A stretch of 64,000 nt of DNA from Bog-473 sp963721585 (GTDB lineage: Bacteria > Actinomycetota > Acidimicrobiia > Acidimicrobiales > RAAP-2): positions 62,001 to 126,000 of the forward strand of contig CAVRJN010000003.1 of the NCBI GenBank assembly GCA_963721585.1. The letters run 5' to 3'. A program made the translations under genes and the position numbers. Below are positions 34,898-43,497 of the stretch, piece after piece. The notes below the pieces were generated by a model that was not told where the DNA came from, ran no database searches, and saw nothing but the letters and a program-made list of their open reading frames with translations. The first letter of the stretch is position 1. Each line of letters starts with the position of its first letter.

Positions 34898-35660
34898 AAT
34901 GGCCTTGTTGATGACCGACCCGTACAAGAGTTCGTTCCTCCGAGAGCGACGTGTCGCGCCCAATACCAGCTGACCGGCCCCTTCGGACCGGGCGAACTCC
35001 AACACCGTCATGGCTACATCGATGCCTGCGAGCTCGGTGTAGTGCCTCCCGACCTCGGTGAGCAACCGCCGCTGACCGGCCAGCCATGATGGCTCGCCTT
35101 CGACCTTGTCGGTGGGCACGCACACGTACACACGTACACACCGACGAGTTCCGCATGAACCGTGCTGGCGATCTGTGATGCTCGCCGAATTGCGTGTTCC
35201 GCCTCTGGAGCGCCAGTGAGGGCAACCTGTACGCGTACAGGTGGTCTGATCGATCTACCGAGGTCCTGCATGGGGTGCTCCATGCAGGGTCCAGCAGGTC
35301 GTGTTCGTCGAGCCACCTCAAGCCTAGACGACGAAGCGCGGCGAGGCGGTCGGCGCTGAAGAACCCGGACAACGCAGATACGGCCATATCCGATCCGACG
35401 ACCTCAGCGTGGGCCACGCGAGCTCGGAGCTGTTCAGGCGTGATGTCGATGAACTGAACCTGGTCGGTGACTGCGACCACGGCGTCGGTTTCGATTCGTC
35501 CAAGAGTCTCCTCGAGTCCGACGACAACGTCACGCCCACTTTTGGCGAGGCGTCGTTCCTCGCTGTGCATCAAAAGGGTCTTGCCTGCCCCCGGAGCGAT
35601 GCCAAGGAGGATCCGCAGACGTCCCGATGAGCGCTGGAGGGATGCCGACGCGGTTGGCAC
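34853..35660 (-). pseudogene. kdpD-like sensor kinase remnant
   Basis: Read leftwards from GTG 35660, frame one gives RLRILLGIAPGAGKTLLMHS (KdpD P-loop) and VVVGLEETLGRIETDAVV. It then jumps to VQFIDITPEQLRARVAHAE and RLAALRRLGLRWLDEHDLL, omitting about 100 residues present in KdpD, including its DELAHTN region. The next part is in another frame (VRVQVALTGAPEAEHAIRRA, a universal-stress domain start, near 35180-35260) and the last in a third (RHYTELAGIDVAMTVLEFAR, LVLGATRRSRRNELLYGSVI). At about 34891-34900 it runs into the LuxR tail (RRDLAEALRDFPGI). The membrane and kinase domains are absent. No kdpFABC is nearby. Confidence 0.75.
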
Positions 35661-35768
35661 TTCCCGTTCCGGTGCTCTGCCCGCGGTCCAGGCGTCACAG
35701 CACCCTCACCTCAGGATCACGTTTCACCCCGAAAGTCTGAGAGGTCAGCTCGCAGATCTCTCACATCC

Positions 35769-36089
35769 TCAGGTATTCCGGTCCCACCCGATCCTCTGGT
35801 TGGCCACTGACAGGCGGTGTCTCACCTCCGCATCGGCGTCCTCAACTTCGCCGTTCGGAACAAACCATCGTATGACGCCGCCGATTACATCAGGCCCGGT
35901 GCCTTTGACCCACTGGATCGAGCCTCTACGTTCGGACGGACCCGTGAGTTGAAAGATCTCTGCCCACTCGAGCTCGGGCGTAGCGTTCAACTGCCATTCG
36001 ACCTCGTTGCGATCGTCGAGCTCCTCAACGATGGTTCTGCCGACGATTGAGATGTCCTGCCGATTCGATCCTGTCATGACCTGCACCAT
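35769..36089 (-). CDS. Hypothetical protein
   Basis: A 106-residue open frame with ATG 36089 (AGAGGGG abuts the ATG) or an internal ATG at 36074. The sequence reads ISIVGRTIVEELDDRNEVEW and TPELEWAEIFQLTG, with a later VIRWFVPNGEVEDADAEVRH. The mixed composition with alternating strands looks like a real small folded protein rather than antisense noise. I recognise no family. It lies 109 bases upstream of the kdpD remnant, same strand, in the inserted block. Confidence 0.5.
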   Translation of the reverse strand: MVQVMTGSNRQDISIVGRTIVEELDDRNEVEWQLNATPELEWAEIFQLTGPSERRGSIQWVKGTGPDVIGGVIRWFVPNGEVEDADAEVRHRLSVANQRIGWDRNT

Positions 36090-36564
36090 CCCCTCTGTGT
36101 GTGATCGCGCTGCTGCCGAAGCGTAGTGAGATCGTCCTATCGAGACCTGCCTCTATCGCCGCCTTGGGGCCGGGCTCTGATCTCGTCGATCCCGGACTGC
36201 CCCAGTCGGCCCGAACACCACTTGAGTTCTCGACCTGCCTGCAGCCGTTGCCCCCGCCTGGAACCGGCCCCATTTGGGCAATCCGTCGCGATCCATCGAA
36301 ACGGATCCCCGCTCCTCGCCGGGGGACTTTCGGCACCTCATGACACTGTCAACGACCCGATGAAGAGTGCGGATCGAAGATGATCCCGGACGAGGAGACA
36401 CCCGTGCGCAAACGGCTTATGACCACGCAGAACTCGCCGATGCGCAATGAAGTGATGTCCGCCGGAGAACTGATGCGCGCGCCGAGACCGAGCCTTTACT
36501 GTCCTCAGCGGCCGACAGACCTCCGAAAGGGCCGAAACGTCACCAACGGCCCCGCCACAAGGGC
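36090..36564. other. 475 bases without a supported gene
   Basis: Short open frames occur on both strands, but none has a ribosome site, a recognisable motif or coding-like third-position GC bias. Part of the inserted block; it may be decayed DNA or promoter DNA for the hypothetical gene to its left. Confidence 0.5.
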
Positions 36565-36978
36565 CTACTCGCTACTGGAGCTGGGCAGGTCGAAGTCGTC
36601 CGTGTCATCGGTCCCGGTGGGCGTCTGCGCCTGTTTGGCGTATCGCTGGGCCAGTTGTCTGGAAAAGCCCCACAGCTCGGCCACTTCGGAGCTACTCAGA
36701 CCTTCTTCGAGGCATAGGCCGACGAGGTTTGTCCGCAGGCGCTGACGAGCCTGCTCGATTCGGGCCATCTCTTGGGCGACGTCGTCACGGAGGCCGGGCA
36801 GGTCCATTGCTTTCAATGCCCGCGAGGCAGGCGCTCCGCGTTCGAGCTTTCGTCTGAGACTCCGATAGGCACGTCGGAAGCGCATCTGAGCCTGGTGCAG
36901 CGCGTCGAGGTCGGCCTCCAACGCTCCGACTGCCTCAATGGCCTGCTCTCGTCTTCCCACTCGCTCCACGCTATTCAC
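36565..36978 (-). CDS. Small helical protein with C-terminal HTH
   Basis: A 137-residue frame with GTG 36978; a second GTG at 36969 has better spacing to GGGGAG. Residues 10-85 are heptad-like, with many Ala, Leu, Arg and Glu (EADLDALHQAQMRFRRAYRS, DVAQEMARIEQARQRLRTNL), suggesting a coiled coil. Residues 90-118 (LCLEEGLSSSEVAELWGFSR, QLAQRYAKQA) look like a helix-turn-helix of the sigma-region-4/Xre sort. The tail is acidic and Ser-rich. A DNA-binding regulator is the likely reading; no family was recognised. It is divergent from the PilZ gene. Confidence 0.6.
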   Translation of the reverse strand: MNSVERVGRREQAIEAVGALEADLDALHQAQMRFRRAYRSLRRKLERGAPASRALKAMDLPGLRDDVAQEMARIEQARQRLRTNLVGLCLEEGLSSSEVAELWGFSRQLAQRYAKQAQTPTGTDDTDDFDLPSSSSE

Positions 36979-37000
36979 CGCTCCCCGCCACTACTTAGTG

Positions 37001-37020
37001 CTACCCGCTGTTGCGGGTAG
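37001..37020. promoter_or_regulatory. Perfect hairpin CTACCCGC-TGTT-GCGGGTAG
   Basis: An 8-bp stem with a 4-base loop, 23 bases upstream of the HTH-protein start and 200 bases upstream of the divergent PilZ start. As no gene ends here, a terminator is unlikely; an operator for the HTH protein or an RNA leader structure is more plausible. A smaller repeat AGAAC-AAA-GTTCT follows at 37044-37056. Confidence 0.45.
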
Positions 37021-37221
37021 AGGGGACTTCACCTGGGAAATTAAGAACAAAGTTCTCAAGTTTTCGGGCCCGACGCTCGATACTCCAAATCGAAAGTGCA
37101 AGACAGCAGCTCCGCGACAGGGGGGATGCGAGGTCTCAGCATGGCGCAACCGGGTTGGTCCGTGGGGACGTAGAACGCCCATCGGGCTGATTTGGGGCGC
37201 CGCTCGAAAGGGGGGGTGCAC

Positions 37222-37587
37222 ATGATGGACAACCGCAGAACGCCACGCCAACGCGCCAATTGGGCTGGCCTGTACCGACTGCAAGGCGAGTCCTCAGCCG
37301 GAGGTCGAGCCTGTGAGATTGTCGATATCTCGAAGCTCGGACTGGGGATCACGTTCGGCTTCCGCCGGCCGACCGAGTTGATCGGGCGTCGTATCTCGGT
37401 GGAGATACCCGCCGCGGGTGACACTGTCGATGTCCGGCTCATGGGCGATATCAAGAATGCAGCGGCAGTGAGCGCAGTGAGCGGAATTGCCCGAGTCGGA
37501 GTCGAGTTCGTCGGGGTTTCTCCAATGGAAGAGGCCCTGCTTGCCGCTGTAGTCGGTGTGATGAATCAGTCGCTCGTGACGAGCTGA
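37222..37587 (+). CDS. PilZ domain protein
   Basis: ATG 37222 follows a GGGGGG run at good distance. The 121-residue protein has the cyclic di-GMP-binding motif pair of PilZ: RRTPRQRANW (RxxxR) at residues 5-14 and DISKLGLGI (D/NxSxxG) near 42-50, followed by the beta-barrel strands ISVEIPAAGDTVDVRLMGD and ARVGVEFVGVSPMEE. A single-domain PilZ acts as an adaptor that changes partner binding on ligand binding. It is the only intact c-di-GMP component in the window, since the GGDEF-EAL gene at 2632-5149 is frameshifted. It sits inside the inserted block. Confidence 0.82.
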   Translation: MMDNRRTPRQRANWAGLYRLQGESSAGGRACEIVDISKLGLGITFGFRRPTELIGRRISVEIPAAGDTVDVRLMGDIKNAAAVSAVSGIARVGVEFVGVSPMEEALLAAVVGVMNQSLVTS

Positions 37588-37919
37588 CCGGGTTCGGCGT
37601 CATTGAGCGGTGAACAAGACGATCTAGTGCCTTTTGGGCATCCCTTTGTCAAGCTCCCTAGCCGATTCTCGCAGCACGAGAACACTCGGACAACACTCAA
37701 ACGCACCTTGATCGTCCGCTCCCGGTAGTTGTCCCATGGGCCTACCGCTCTCCAAGGTCAAACCTCGGCAGCAATGCCGGCCTCTTCCTGCGTCTGTCTT
37801 TCAGGTCGACGCGACCGTTCGACACATTGGAAATCGAGTATCCACAGCTCCTTCGCGCTATCCGACAGGGCGCAAATCCGTAGGAACCCACTTGCCATCC
37901 GACTATCCCGCATGCCTGC
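37588..37919. other. 332 bases without a supported gene
   Basis: AT-richer DNA between the PilZ stop and the right repeat copy. I see no ribosome site, domain or strong hairpin; the ORFs crossing it are open by chance or belong to the repeat. Confidence 0.5.
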
Positions 37920-38221
37920 GTTCCGATTGAGGACGGGGGAGCAGGGCGCCGCCCGGTTTCCTGAATACCGTGCCCTGGCCGATGTGGCAGGATCCCTCCG
38001 TCGCGAACACGCCGATCCCCGGGTGGTCGAACCGGCGCAGGCGGCATCGACCATCGTCGACGCGATCCTCGACACGTCCGGGCCGATGCGGGTACGGCTG
38101 CGACCCCGTGTCGCTGGAGCTCCTCGATCTGTGGCGTCAATGTGACGACGAGACGGTCTTCACCATGACGGGGCAGCCTCTCCTCGACGAGTCCAGGGAG
38201 AGCGGCGACGTGACGCGTTGA
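37920..38221 (+). pseudogene. 3' fragment of the SDR gene (duplicate)
   Basis: It encodes TGEQGAARFPEYRALADVAG and onwards as in the complete SDR at 34010, then loses frame after TSGPMR because of an extra G, so the rest (YGCDPVSLELLDLWRQCDDE) is out of frame with the beginning. There is no N-terminal domain, cofactor site or catalytic Tyr. A by-product of the repeat. Confidence 0.9.
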
Positions 38222-38269
38222 AGATCAGATCCCCGGGAGATCCCGGAGCGCCTCGGCCAGGTCGCGGCG
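37920..38269. repeat. Right copy of the ~350-bp direct repeat
   Basis: Same orientation and near identity to 34549-34897. This copy contains the true end of the LuxR gene (minus strand) plus a headless SDR end (plus strand). It carries one extra G near 38091. Confidence 0.93.
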
Positions 38270-40886
38270 GTGCGAGAGCCCGAGCTTCTGGTAGGCGCGG
38301 TGGAGACGGTTCTCCACCGTGCGCACCGAGAGATGCATCATCTCGGCGATCTGCTTGTCGGTGCTCCCGGTCGCAGCCTGTAGGGCAGTGTCGAGTTCGG
38401 CCGGAGTGAGCCGGGCGCGCGCCCCAATGGCGCGGACGAACGGCGTGACGGCGCCTTCGCAGCGGGCGAGAAGCCGAGCGGCCGCCTGCTGCGTCGCCGC
38501 GGCGTCTCGGCTCGAGCCGTCGCGCCGGAGATGGACAGCTGACTCGCCCAGGGCTTCGGCTGCGTAGAGGAGCGCACCCAGCTCCTCGAACCGGGCGGCC
38601 GCGGCGGCGAGCGCCTGACTGTCCTTGTCGGCGGCGGCCGCTGTGTAGGAAAAGCGGGCCGCGCTCGAGCTCGCCATCCACCTTCGATGCCAGCGCTCCC
38701 ATTTCGTCGACCACCTGCCGGGCCCGACCCATCCGCGCCATCCCATGCAAGGCCCGTGTGGCCCCGAGCAGGTCTCCGGTCTCCTTGCCCCGTTCGACCG
38801 CCGTCTCGAGGCTCGTGCGCGCCGTGCCCACGTCGCCACTGGCCGCCCGGGCCCAGGCTCGCGCCTGGAGCACCTCGACTTCGTACGACATGTCGGTCGG
38901 CAGTCCCAGAGCGTCGAGGGCGGCCAGCGTCTGGTTGGCTTTGGGCGCCACCCCGGCCAGGGACAGGGCGTTGGCGGCCAGCGCCTCACACCAGCGGGCG
39001 CACACCGGCAGCGAAAGGTCGAGGAAGAGCGCAGCGGCGCTGGCTGCCTGCAGGAATGCAGCCTGCACCCGGCCCTGCTCCAGGCGGAGCGCGGCGAGAG
39101 AGGCCGCGACGATCGCGCTCTCCTGTGAACCCTCGTGCGCCGACAGCTCCTGTTGTGCGGCAGTCAGGAGCCCTTCGGCCTCGTCGAGCCGGCCGAGCCC
39201 GATCAGGGCGAGCACATGGTTCCCGAACGGGTTCCACGGTTCGGAAAGGACCGTCGAGCCTTGGCGGACGGTTGTGCCGGAGGGCGGGACGAGGAAGGCC
39301 AATGCCTGGTGCAAGCGACCGGTACGTGTGAGGCACCCGCCGAGGAGGGTGTGCATGCTTGTACGCCGGGCACCGATCGTCTCAGCGATCGGCTCCACCG
39401 CGTCGATGACGGCTGCGGGACCCCGGATGAGGCCGTCGAGCGACAGGCGCCGGGCCAAGAGCTCGTCGCGCCAGACGGGATCGAGGTCCGTCGCGAGCAG
39501 CGCGTCAATGGCCGTCACGCCGGCGGCGCCGTGGAGGAAGAATTCATGATCGAAGCGAAGGAGGCAGACCCGCACGCGCTCACTGGTTTCGGCGGCCAGG
39601 CTCGCCAAGCCGTCGAGTTCCGAGGCGGCCTGCTCGTGCCGCCCGCTCATATGCGCCGCATCGGCCGCCAAGAGCCTGGCCTCGAACCCTTCTCCGTCGT
39701 CGATGGCCGCCCGGGCCAGGCGCTCCGCGAGCGCGTAGTCGCGGCGTTCCCGCGCCGCTCTTGCTCCGGCCACGAGGAGATCCGAACTCCCGTCGCCGCC
39801 GGCGAGGCGGAGTGATGCGCGGAGCAGGGTGTCGTCCTTGCGCCTGCCGGCGGATGCCTCGGCGAGTTCCCGGCCCAGGAGACGCTGTCGTCGGGGGTTG
39901 ATGCCCGAGCGCACGACGTCGCCGTACACCGGATGGGCCAGACGCACCTGCAGGCGACGTCCGTCCATTCGGCTGACGATCAGGCCTCTGGCTTCGAGCG
40001 AGTCGATCGCCTCGGCGTCAGCGAGCTGGTCGAGTGCCGGCTGGGCCAGGGGCTCACCCAGGGCGGTCAGCTCCAGGGCGTGACGCTCGTCATCGGACAG
40101 GCGCCCGAGCCGGGTGGTCACCATCTCCGCCAGGCGGGCGTTCGGCTGCAGAGCACCGCGCAGCCGCCAGACCCCGCCTTCTTCACGCAGGGACCCGTTT
40201 TCGAGGGCCGCGGCGAGCAGCTCGTGCAGAAAGAGGGGATCACCGAGTGACCGCTCCGCGATTTGGCGAATCGACACGGTATCGACCGGGCCTCCGAGCA
40301 CGGCGAACAGAAGATCCTCGACTGCCTGCCCGTCGAGAGACCCCAGTTCGATGCGCGTGGCGCCGTAGTCCTTCCACAACAGGACCAAGGGATCGCCGCC
40401 TGGGGCGCGACCCAATGGCAGGACGCAGGCGATCACGGTGGCCGCACCCGTGTGCACGAGCTGATGAACGAGGGAGGCCGAGCCGTCGTCGAGGAGGTGC
40501 GCGTCGTCGACGACAACGAGCAGCGGCCGTTGGCCGGCGTCGTCGAGGAGCTCATGCATGTAGCGGCGGAGCTGATCGGCATGCGACTCGGGGCCAACCA
40601 GGTCCGAGTCGCGGTGGAGGAGTGCGGCGAAGGCGCCGAAGGGATAGGGCCGGGCCGCCTCGGTTCCCGCAACGAGGGCCACCGACAGATTGCGATCGCG
40701 CGCGAACTCGACGCCAAGCGTCGCCAGGACCGTCTTGCCCACCCCCGCTTCTCCCACGATGACAGCGCCGCGTCGGCTGCTGATCGATGCCTGCAACTGC
40801 GAGATCTCCCTCGAGCGGCCGACCAGCGGCCACGGGTCGGGGGCAGCGAGATCCCCGATCAGCGCGCTGCCGACATCTCTCGCCAT
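38225..40886 (-). CDS. Large LuxR-family ATPase regulator (LAL type), interrupted by one frameshift
   Basis: ATG 40886 has GAGGGGA upstream; an ATG at 40919 lacks one. From the N-terminus: VGRSREISQLQASISSRRGA, P-loop VIVGEAGVGKTVLATL (about 45-52), Walker B PLLVVVDDAHLLDDG, then a long TPR-like helical middle. At about 38664 an extra base (GAG-C-GCG) shifts the frame after DGELE. The other frame continues ARFSYTAAAADKDSQALAAA and ends with the LuxR HTH LTPAELDTALQAATGSTDKQ, IAEMMHLSVRTVENRLHRAY. The repaired protein is about 886 residues, the usual LAL size. If real, the shift removes the DNA-binding domain. Its tail forms part of the direct repeat. Confidence 0.87.
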
Positions 40887-41062
40887 CGGATCTGTCCCCT
40901 CGAAAATCGGAGAGGCCATTTTCGCCTACGTCCAGGTCAATTGCCAGGAACGTGACCGCTGCCACCCGCCGAGCGCGCGGCGCGCGGTCCAACGAGCCCA
41001 TCGCCGGCGAGGCGCTCGGAGCGACGGGGGAGGGGGCCGTTGCCCGGCGTCGCCAGGAGTGA

Positions 41063-41855
41063 TCAGCTGGGCGGCGCGGCGAATCTGTACCCGATACCTC
41101 TGATGGTCGTGATCCAGCGCGGATTTTCCGGGTCGACCTCGATCTTGAGTCGGACGCGGCGGATGTGCTCGGTGACCGTTGACCGGCCCTGCCAGCGTCC
41201 GTTGGATCCCCAGACGCGCTCGAGCAGATCCTCGCGTGAGAACACCCGCCCCGGTGCGGAGGCGAGGAAGGCGAGCAGGTCGAACTCCTTGCGGGTCATG
41301 ACCACTTCGACGTCGCCGACCGTCACCTTGCGGGTGCCCTGGTCGATGACGAGATCACCGTGCTCGAGTGTCGTCGTGGGTGTGGAGGAGCCGCGACGCA
41401 GGACCGCCCGCATGCGGGCTTCGAGCTCGGCGAAGGAGTACGGCTTCGTGAGCACGTCGTCAGCACCGAGGTTCAGCAGGGCCACGCGATCGCGCTCCGA
41501 GGAGCGGCCGGAGCAGACGATCACCGGAACGGAGCTCCGGCGCCGGATGGTGGTCAGCACGTCTGCAGTCCCGCCACCAATGTCGAAGTCGAGGATGACC
41601 AGATCCGACGACTGGGCGAAGACCGCCTCCAGCGACTCGTCCACGTTGGCCGCTTCCCTGACTTCGTAGCCCGAGCGCTTGAGGTAATGCTGCAGTGCCC
41701 GGCGGCGTGTTCGTGTCGTCCTCCGCGACGAGGATCGTCCTCTCGGCCATGGCCTGGCCCACGGGGGTGAAGACGGAGGTCGGGTTGGTGTCGACCGTGC
41801 GGAGGCTCTCGCTGTAGGGCGCTCCCTCCCCCGAGGCATCCAATGGAAACGTCAT
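41063..41855 (-). CDS. OmpR/PhoB-type response regulator, interrupted by one frameshift
   Basis: The N-terminus (MTFPLDASGEGAPYSE, then MAERTILVAEDDTNT) is in one frame. At about 41715 an extra base moves the rest into the next: RRALQHYLKRSGYEVREAAN, LVILDFDIGGG (phospho-Asp), VIVCSGR, LTKPYSFAELEARMRAVLRR, then the winged helix MTRKEFDLLAFLASAPGRVF, RSTVTEHIRRVRLKIE, GIGYRF. An alternative start is ATG 41750. The repaired length of 263 residues and N-terminal extension match the intact paralogue at 42185. No histidine kinase is adjacent. As written, the receiver is cut after its first strand. Confidence 0.85.
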
Positions 41856-41856
41856 G

Positions 41857-41874
41857 CGACACCGTCCGGTGTCG
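41857..41874. promoter_or_regulatory. Perfect 18-bp palindrome before the first response regulator
   Basis: CGACACCG-TC-CGGTGTCG ends two bases from the ATG at 41855 (minus strand). In RNA it could hide the ribosome site; in DNA it could be an operator. The remaining gap 41875-42184 holds no gene; CCAATAAATTGG at 42107-42118 is a second perfect palindrome in an AT-rich patch and may mark the promoter. Confidence 0.5.
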
Positions 41875-42106
41875 ACGACATCCTGGCTCGGGCGCGGTGC
41901 CCAAAGAGCTCGCAGGTGTCTTGACGTCGAGTGAGCGCTTGCGCCGTGCCGACCATGTCCCTTGCCCCTCTCGTTCGCCCCGCACCCCGTGCAGACCGGT
42001 TCGTCGTACGCCCGGGCGCACCCAGCGTGCTCCTCACATCGGCTGGGCGCCGAGCTGTGTCCTCAGTGTCGGCAGGTGACGGATCCGGCTCCATAGGACT
42101 TTTGGA

Positions 42107-42118
42107 CCAATAAATTGG
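42107..42118. promoter_or_regulatory. AT-rich palindrome CCAAT-AA-ATTGG
   Basis: Perfect 5-bp arms with a 2-bp spacer in otherwise GC-rich DNA, between the two response-regulator genes and about 250 bases upstream of the first. Probably part of its promoter; inference only. Confidence 0.35.
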
Positions 42119-42184
42119 GCGCCCGTAGTGCAAACGCGATCGAGCTCCCTCCCGCGCACGCCGGACCGATTCGCGCATGGCCTT

Positions 42185-42985
42185 TTATGCGTCGGGCAGA
42201 GTGAACCGGTAACCGACGCCGCGGACGGTTGTGATCCAGCGGGGAGAATCCGGGTCGGGCTCTATCTTGAGGCGGACGCGGCGCACGTGCTCGGTCACCG
42301 TGGAGCGGCCTTGCCATTCCTCGGTCGAGCCCCAGACCCGCTCGAGAAGGTCCTCGCGGGAGAACACCTGGCCCGGTGACGCCGCCAGGAAGGCGAGCAG
42401 GTCGAATTCCTTGCGGGTCATCGGAACGGACTTGTCGCGCACGGTCACCGTCCGCGTGTCGCGATCGACCACGAGTTCTCCGAGATGGAGGCACGTGGCG
42501 GCCGGCTCGCCGTTGCCGCGGCGCAGCACGGCCCGAACTCGCGCCTCGAGTTCCGCGAAGGAGAACGGCTTCACGACGAAGTCGTCGGCGCCCAGGTTGA
42601 GGGTACGGATCCTGTCCTCCTCGGAGTCCCTTCCGGAGCAGACGATGACCGGCACGGCGCTGTGGCGACGGATCTTGGCCAGCACATCCATGCCGTCGAA
42701 GCCGGGAAGTCCCAGGTCAAGGATGACAAGGCTGGCCGAGTGCTGGAAGACCGCCCGTAGCGTGGAGGGCCCGTCGGCGGCCTCGGTGACCCGGTAGCCG
42801 CTGCGGTCGAAGTACTGCAGCAGTGCGCTGCGGCAGCTGTGATCGTCTTCAGCGACGAGGATTGTGCGCTGACCCTGCTCGACCCCGCCAGGCGACGCCA
42901 GGGGATCCGTGTTGGCCGGCGTGAGCGGTCGGAGGCCGCGGTGCTGCGTGGGGACGCGTGTCGCCACGCCGGCCGGCGAGTTCAT
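42185..42985 (-). CDS. OmpR/PhoB-type response regulator
   Basis: ATG 42985 follows GGAGAAGG. The 266-residue protein has a 39-residue N-terminal extension ending GVEQGQRTILVAEDD (acidic pocket), the phosphorylation Asp in LVILDLGLPGFDGMD, VIVCSGRDS, and Lys in VVKPFSFAELEARVRAVL. The winged-helix domain follows: MTRKEFDLLAFLAASPGQVF, RSTVTEHVRRVRLKIEPDPD, GVGYRF. It is a close paralogue of the broken gene at 41063; the DNA-recognition stretch is almost unchanged, so both would bind similar sites. No partner kinase is present. Confidence 0.93.
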   Translation of the reverse strand: MNSPAGVATRVPTQHRGLRPLTPANTDPLASPGGVEQGQRTILVAEDDHSCRSALLQYFDRSGYRVTEAADGPSTLRAVFQHSASLVILDLGLPGFDGMDVLAKIRRHSAVPVIVCSGRDSEEDRIRTLNLGADDFVVKPFSFAELEARVRAVLRRGNGEPAATCLHLGELVVDRDTRTVTVRDKSVPMTRKEFDLLAFLAASPGQVFSREDLLERVWGSTEEWQGRSTVTEHVRRVRLKIEPDPDSPRWITTVRGVGYRFTLPDA

Positions 42986-43497
42986 TCGCCGACCTTCTCC
43001 GTACGAGACCCCGGAGTCCGTCGCTGCAGCAAGGGTGTGTTGCCCATGTCGAGATTGTCGGCTGTGCCTCCGCCGAACTTGAGGGAATCGCAGATCGTCC
43101 GAACCAGGGCAGGCGCCACAGTCGAGCATGCGGTGCGTGACGCCGCGCGACGTGGGCCAAAAGCCCTGTGCAATATGCGACGCGTATTCGCGGTGATAGC
43201 GATGCGTCTTCCATGACGAAAGGCATCGCACCGATAACCGAAATACGCGGCTTTCGCGCCACGCGAAAAGACGGCGCGAATGGCAGGAATTGCAGCCCGG
43301 ATCAAGGTCCCCGGCAGGGTTGCGTAGAGGTTGCGTGGGCTCTGCAACCGTTCCACAACGGTTACGCAACCGACCTGCAAGAGGGCGATCTATTAGAGTG
43401 GTGACTACTCCTGAATACGTGAAATCCGTATGGTCAACTGATGGCTCCAGGAACAAGTTGCACCAGTCGGATGGTGCAAATGACGAAGGGGGAAAAC
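42986..43497. other. 512-base divergent regulatory region
   Basis: It lies between the response regulator (minus) and the sigma factor (plus). It contains a GGGC-CAAAA-GCCC hairpin near 43156, a repeat array at 43318-43371 and an AT-rich stretch before the sigma gene. I see no supported gene. Confidence 0.5.
43318..43371. promoter_or_regulatory. Repeat array upstream of the sigma-factor gene
   Basis: GGTTGCGT occurs at 43318-43325 and 43329-43336 (11-bp period, one helical turn) and in inverted form, ACGCAACC, at 43364-43371. Between them AACCGTT (43346-43352) and AACGGTT (43357-43363) form an inner inverted repeat. The cluster of half-sites on one DNA face suggests a regulator-binding region controlling the sigma gene and/or the divergent response regulator. 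Confidence 0.5.

Larger units (their letters stand above)
34898..37919. other. 3.0-kb inserted block between the direct repeats
   Basis: The block separates an SDR gene and a LuxR gene whose 3' ends appear on both sides. It is visibly less GC-rich than its surroundings and holds the kdpD wreck, a 106-residue hypothetical, an HTH/coiled-coil protein, a PilZ protein and two stretches without genes. I see no transposase, integrase, terminal inverted repeats or tRNA. A single-crossover integration of a circle carrying the repeat, or a duplication followed by replacement, would give this structure. Confidence 0.65.

Noticed and set aside
37044..37056. AGAAC-AAA-GTTCT resembling an SOS (LexA) box
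   Set aside because: The spacing between half-sites is three, not the four bases of actinobacterial LexA boxes, and neither neighbour is a repair gene.
34898..37919. Insertion sequence or prophage
   Set aside because: No transposase, integrase or structural phage gene, no terminal inverted repeats and no tRNA target were seen; only the long direct repeats support an insertion.
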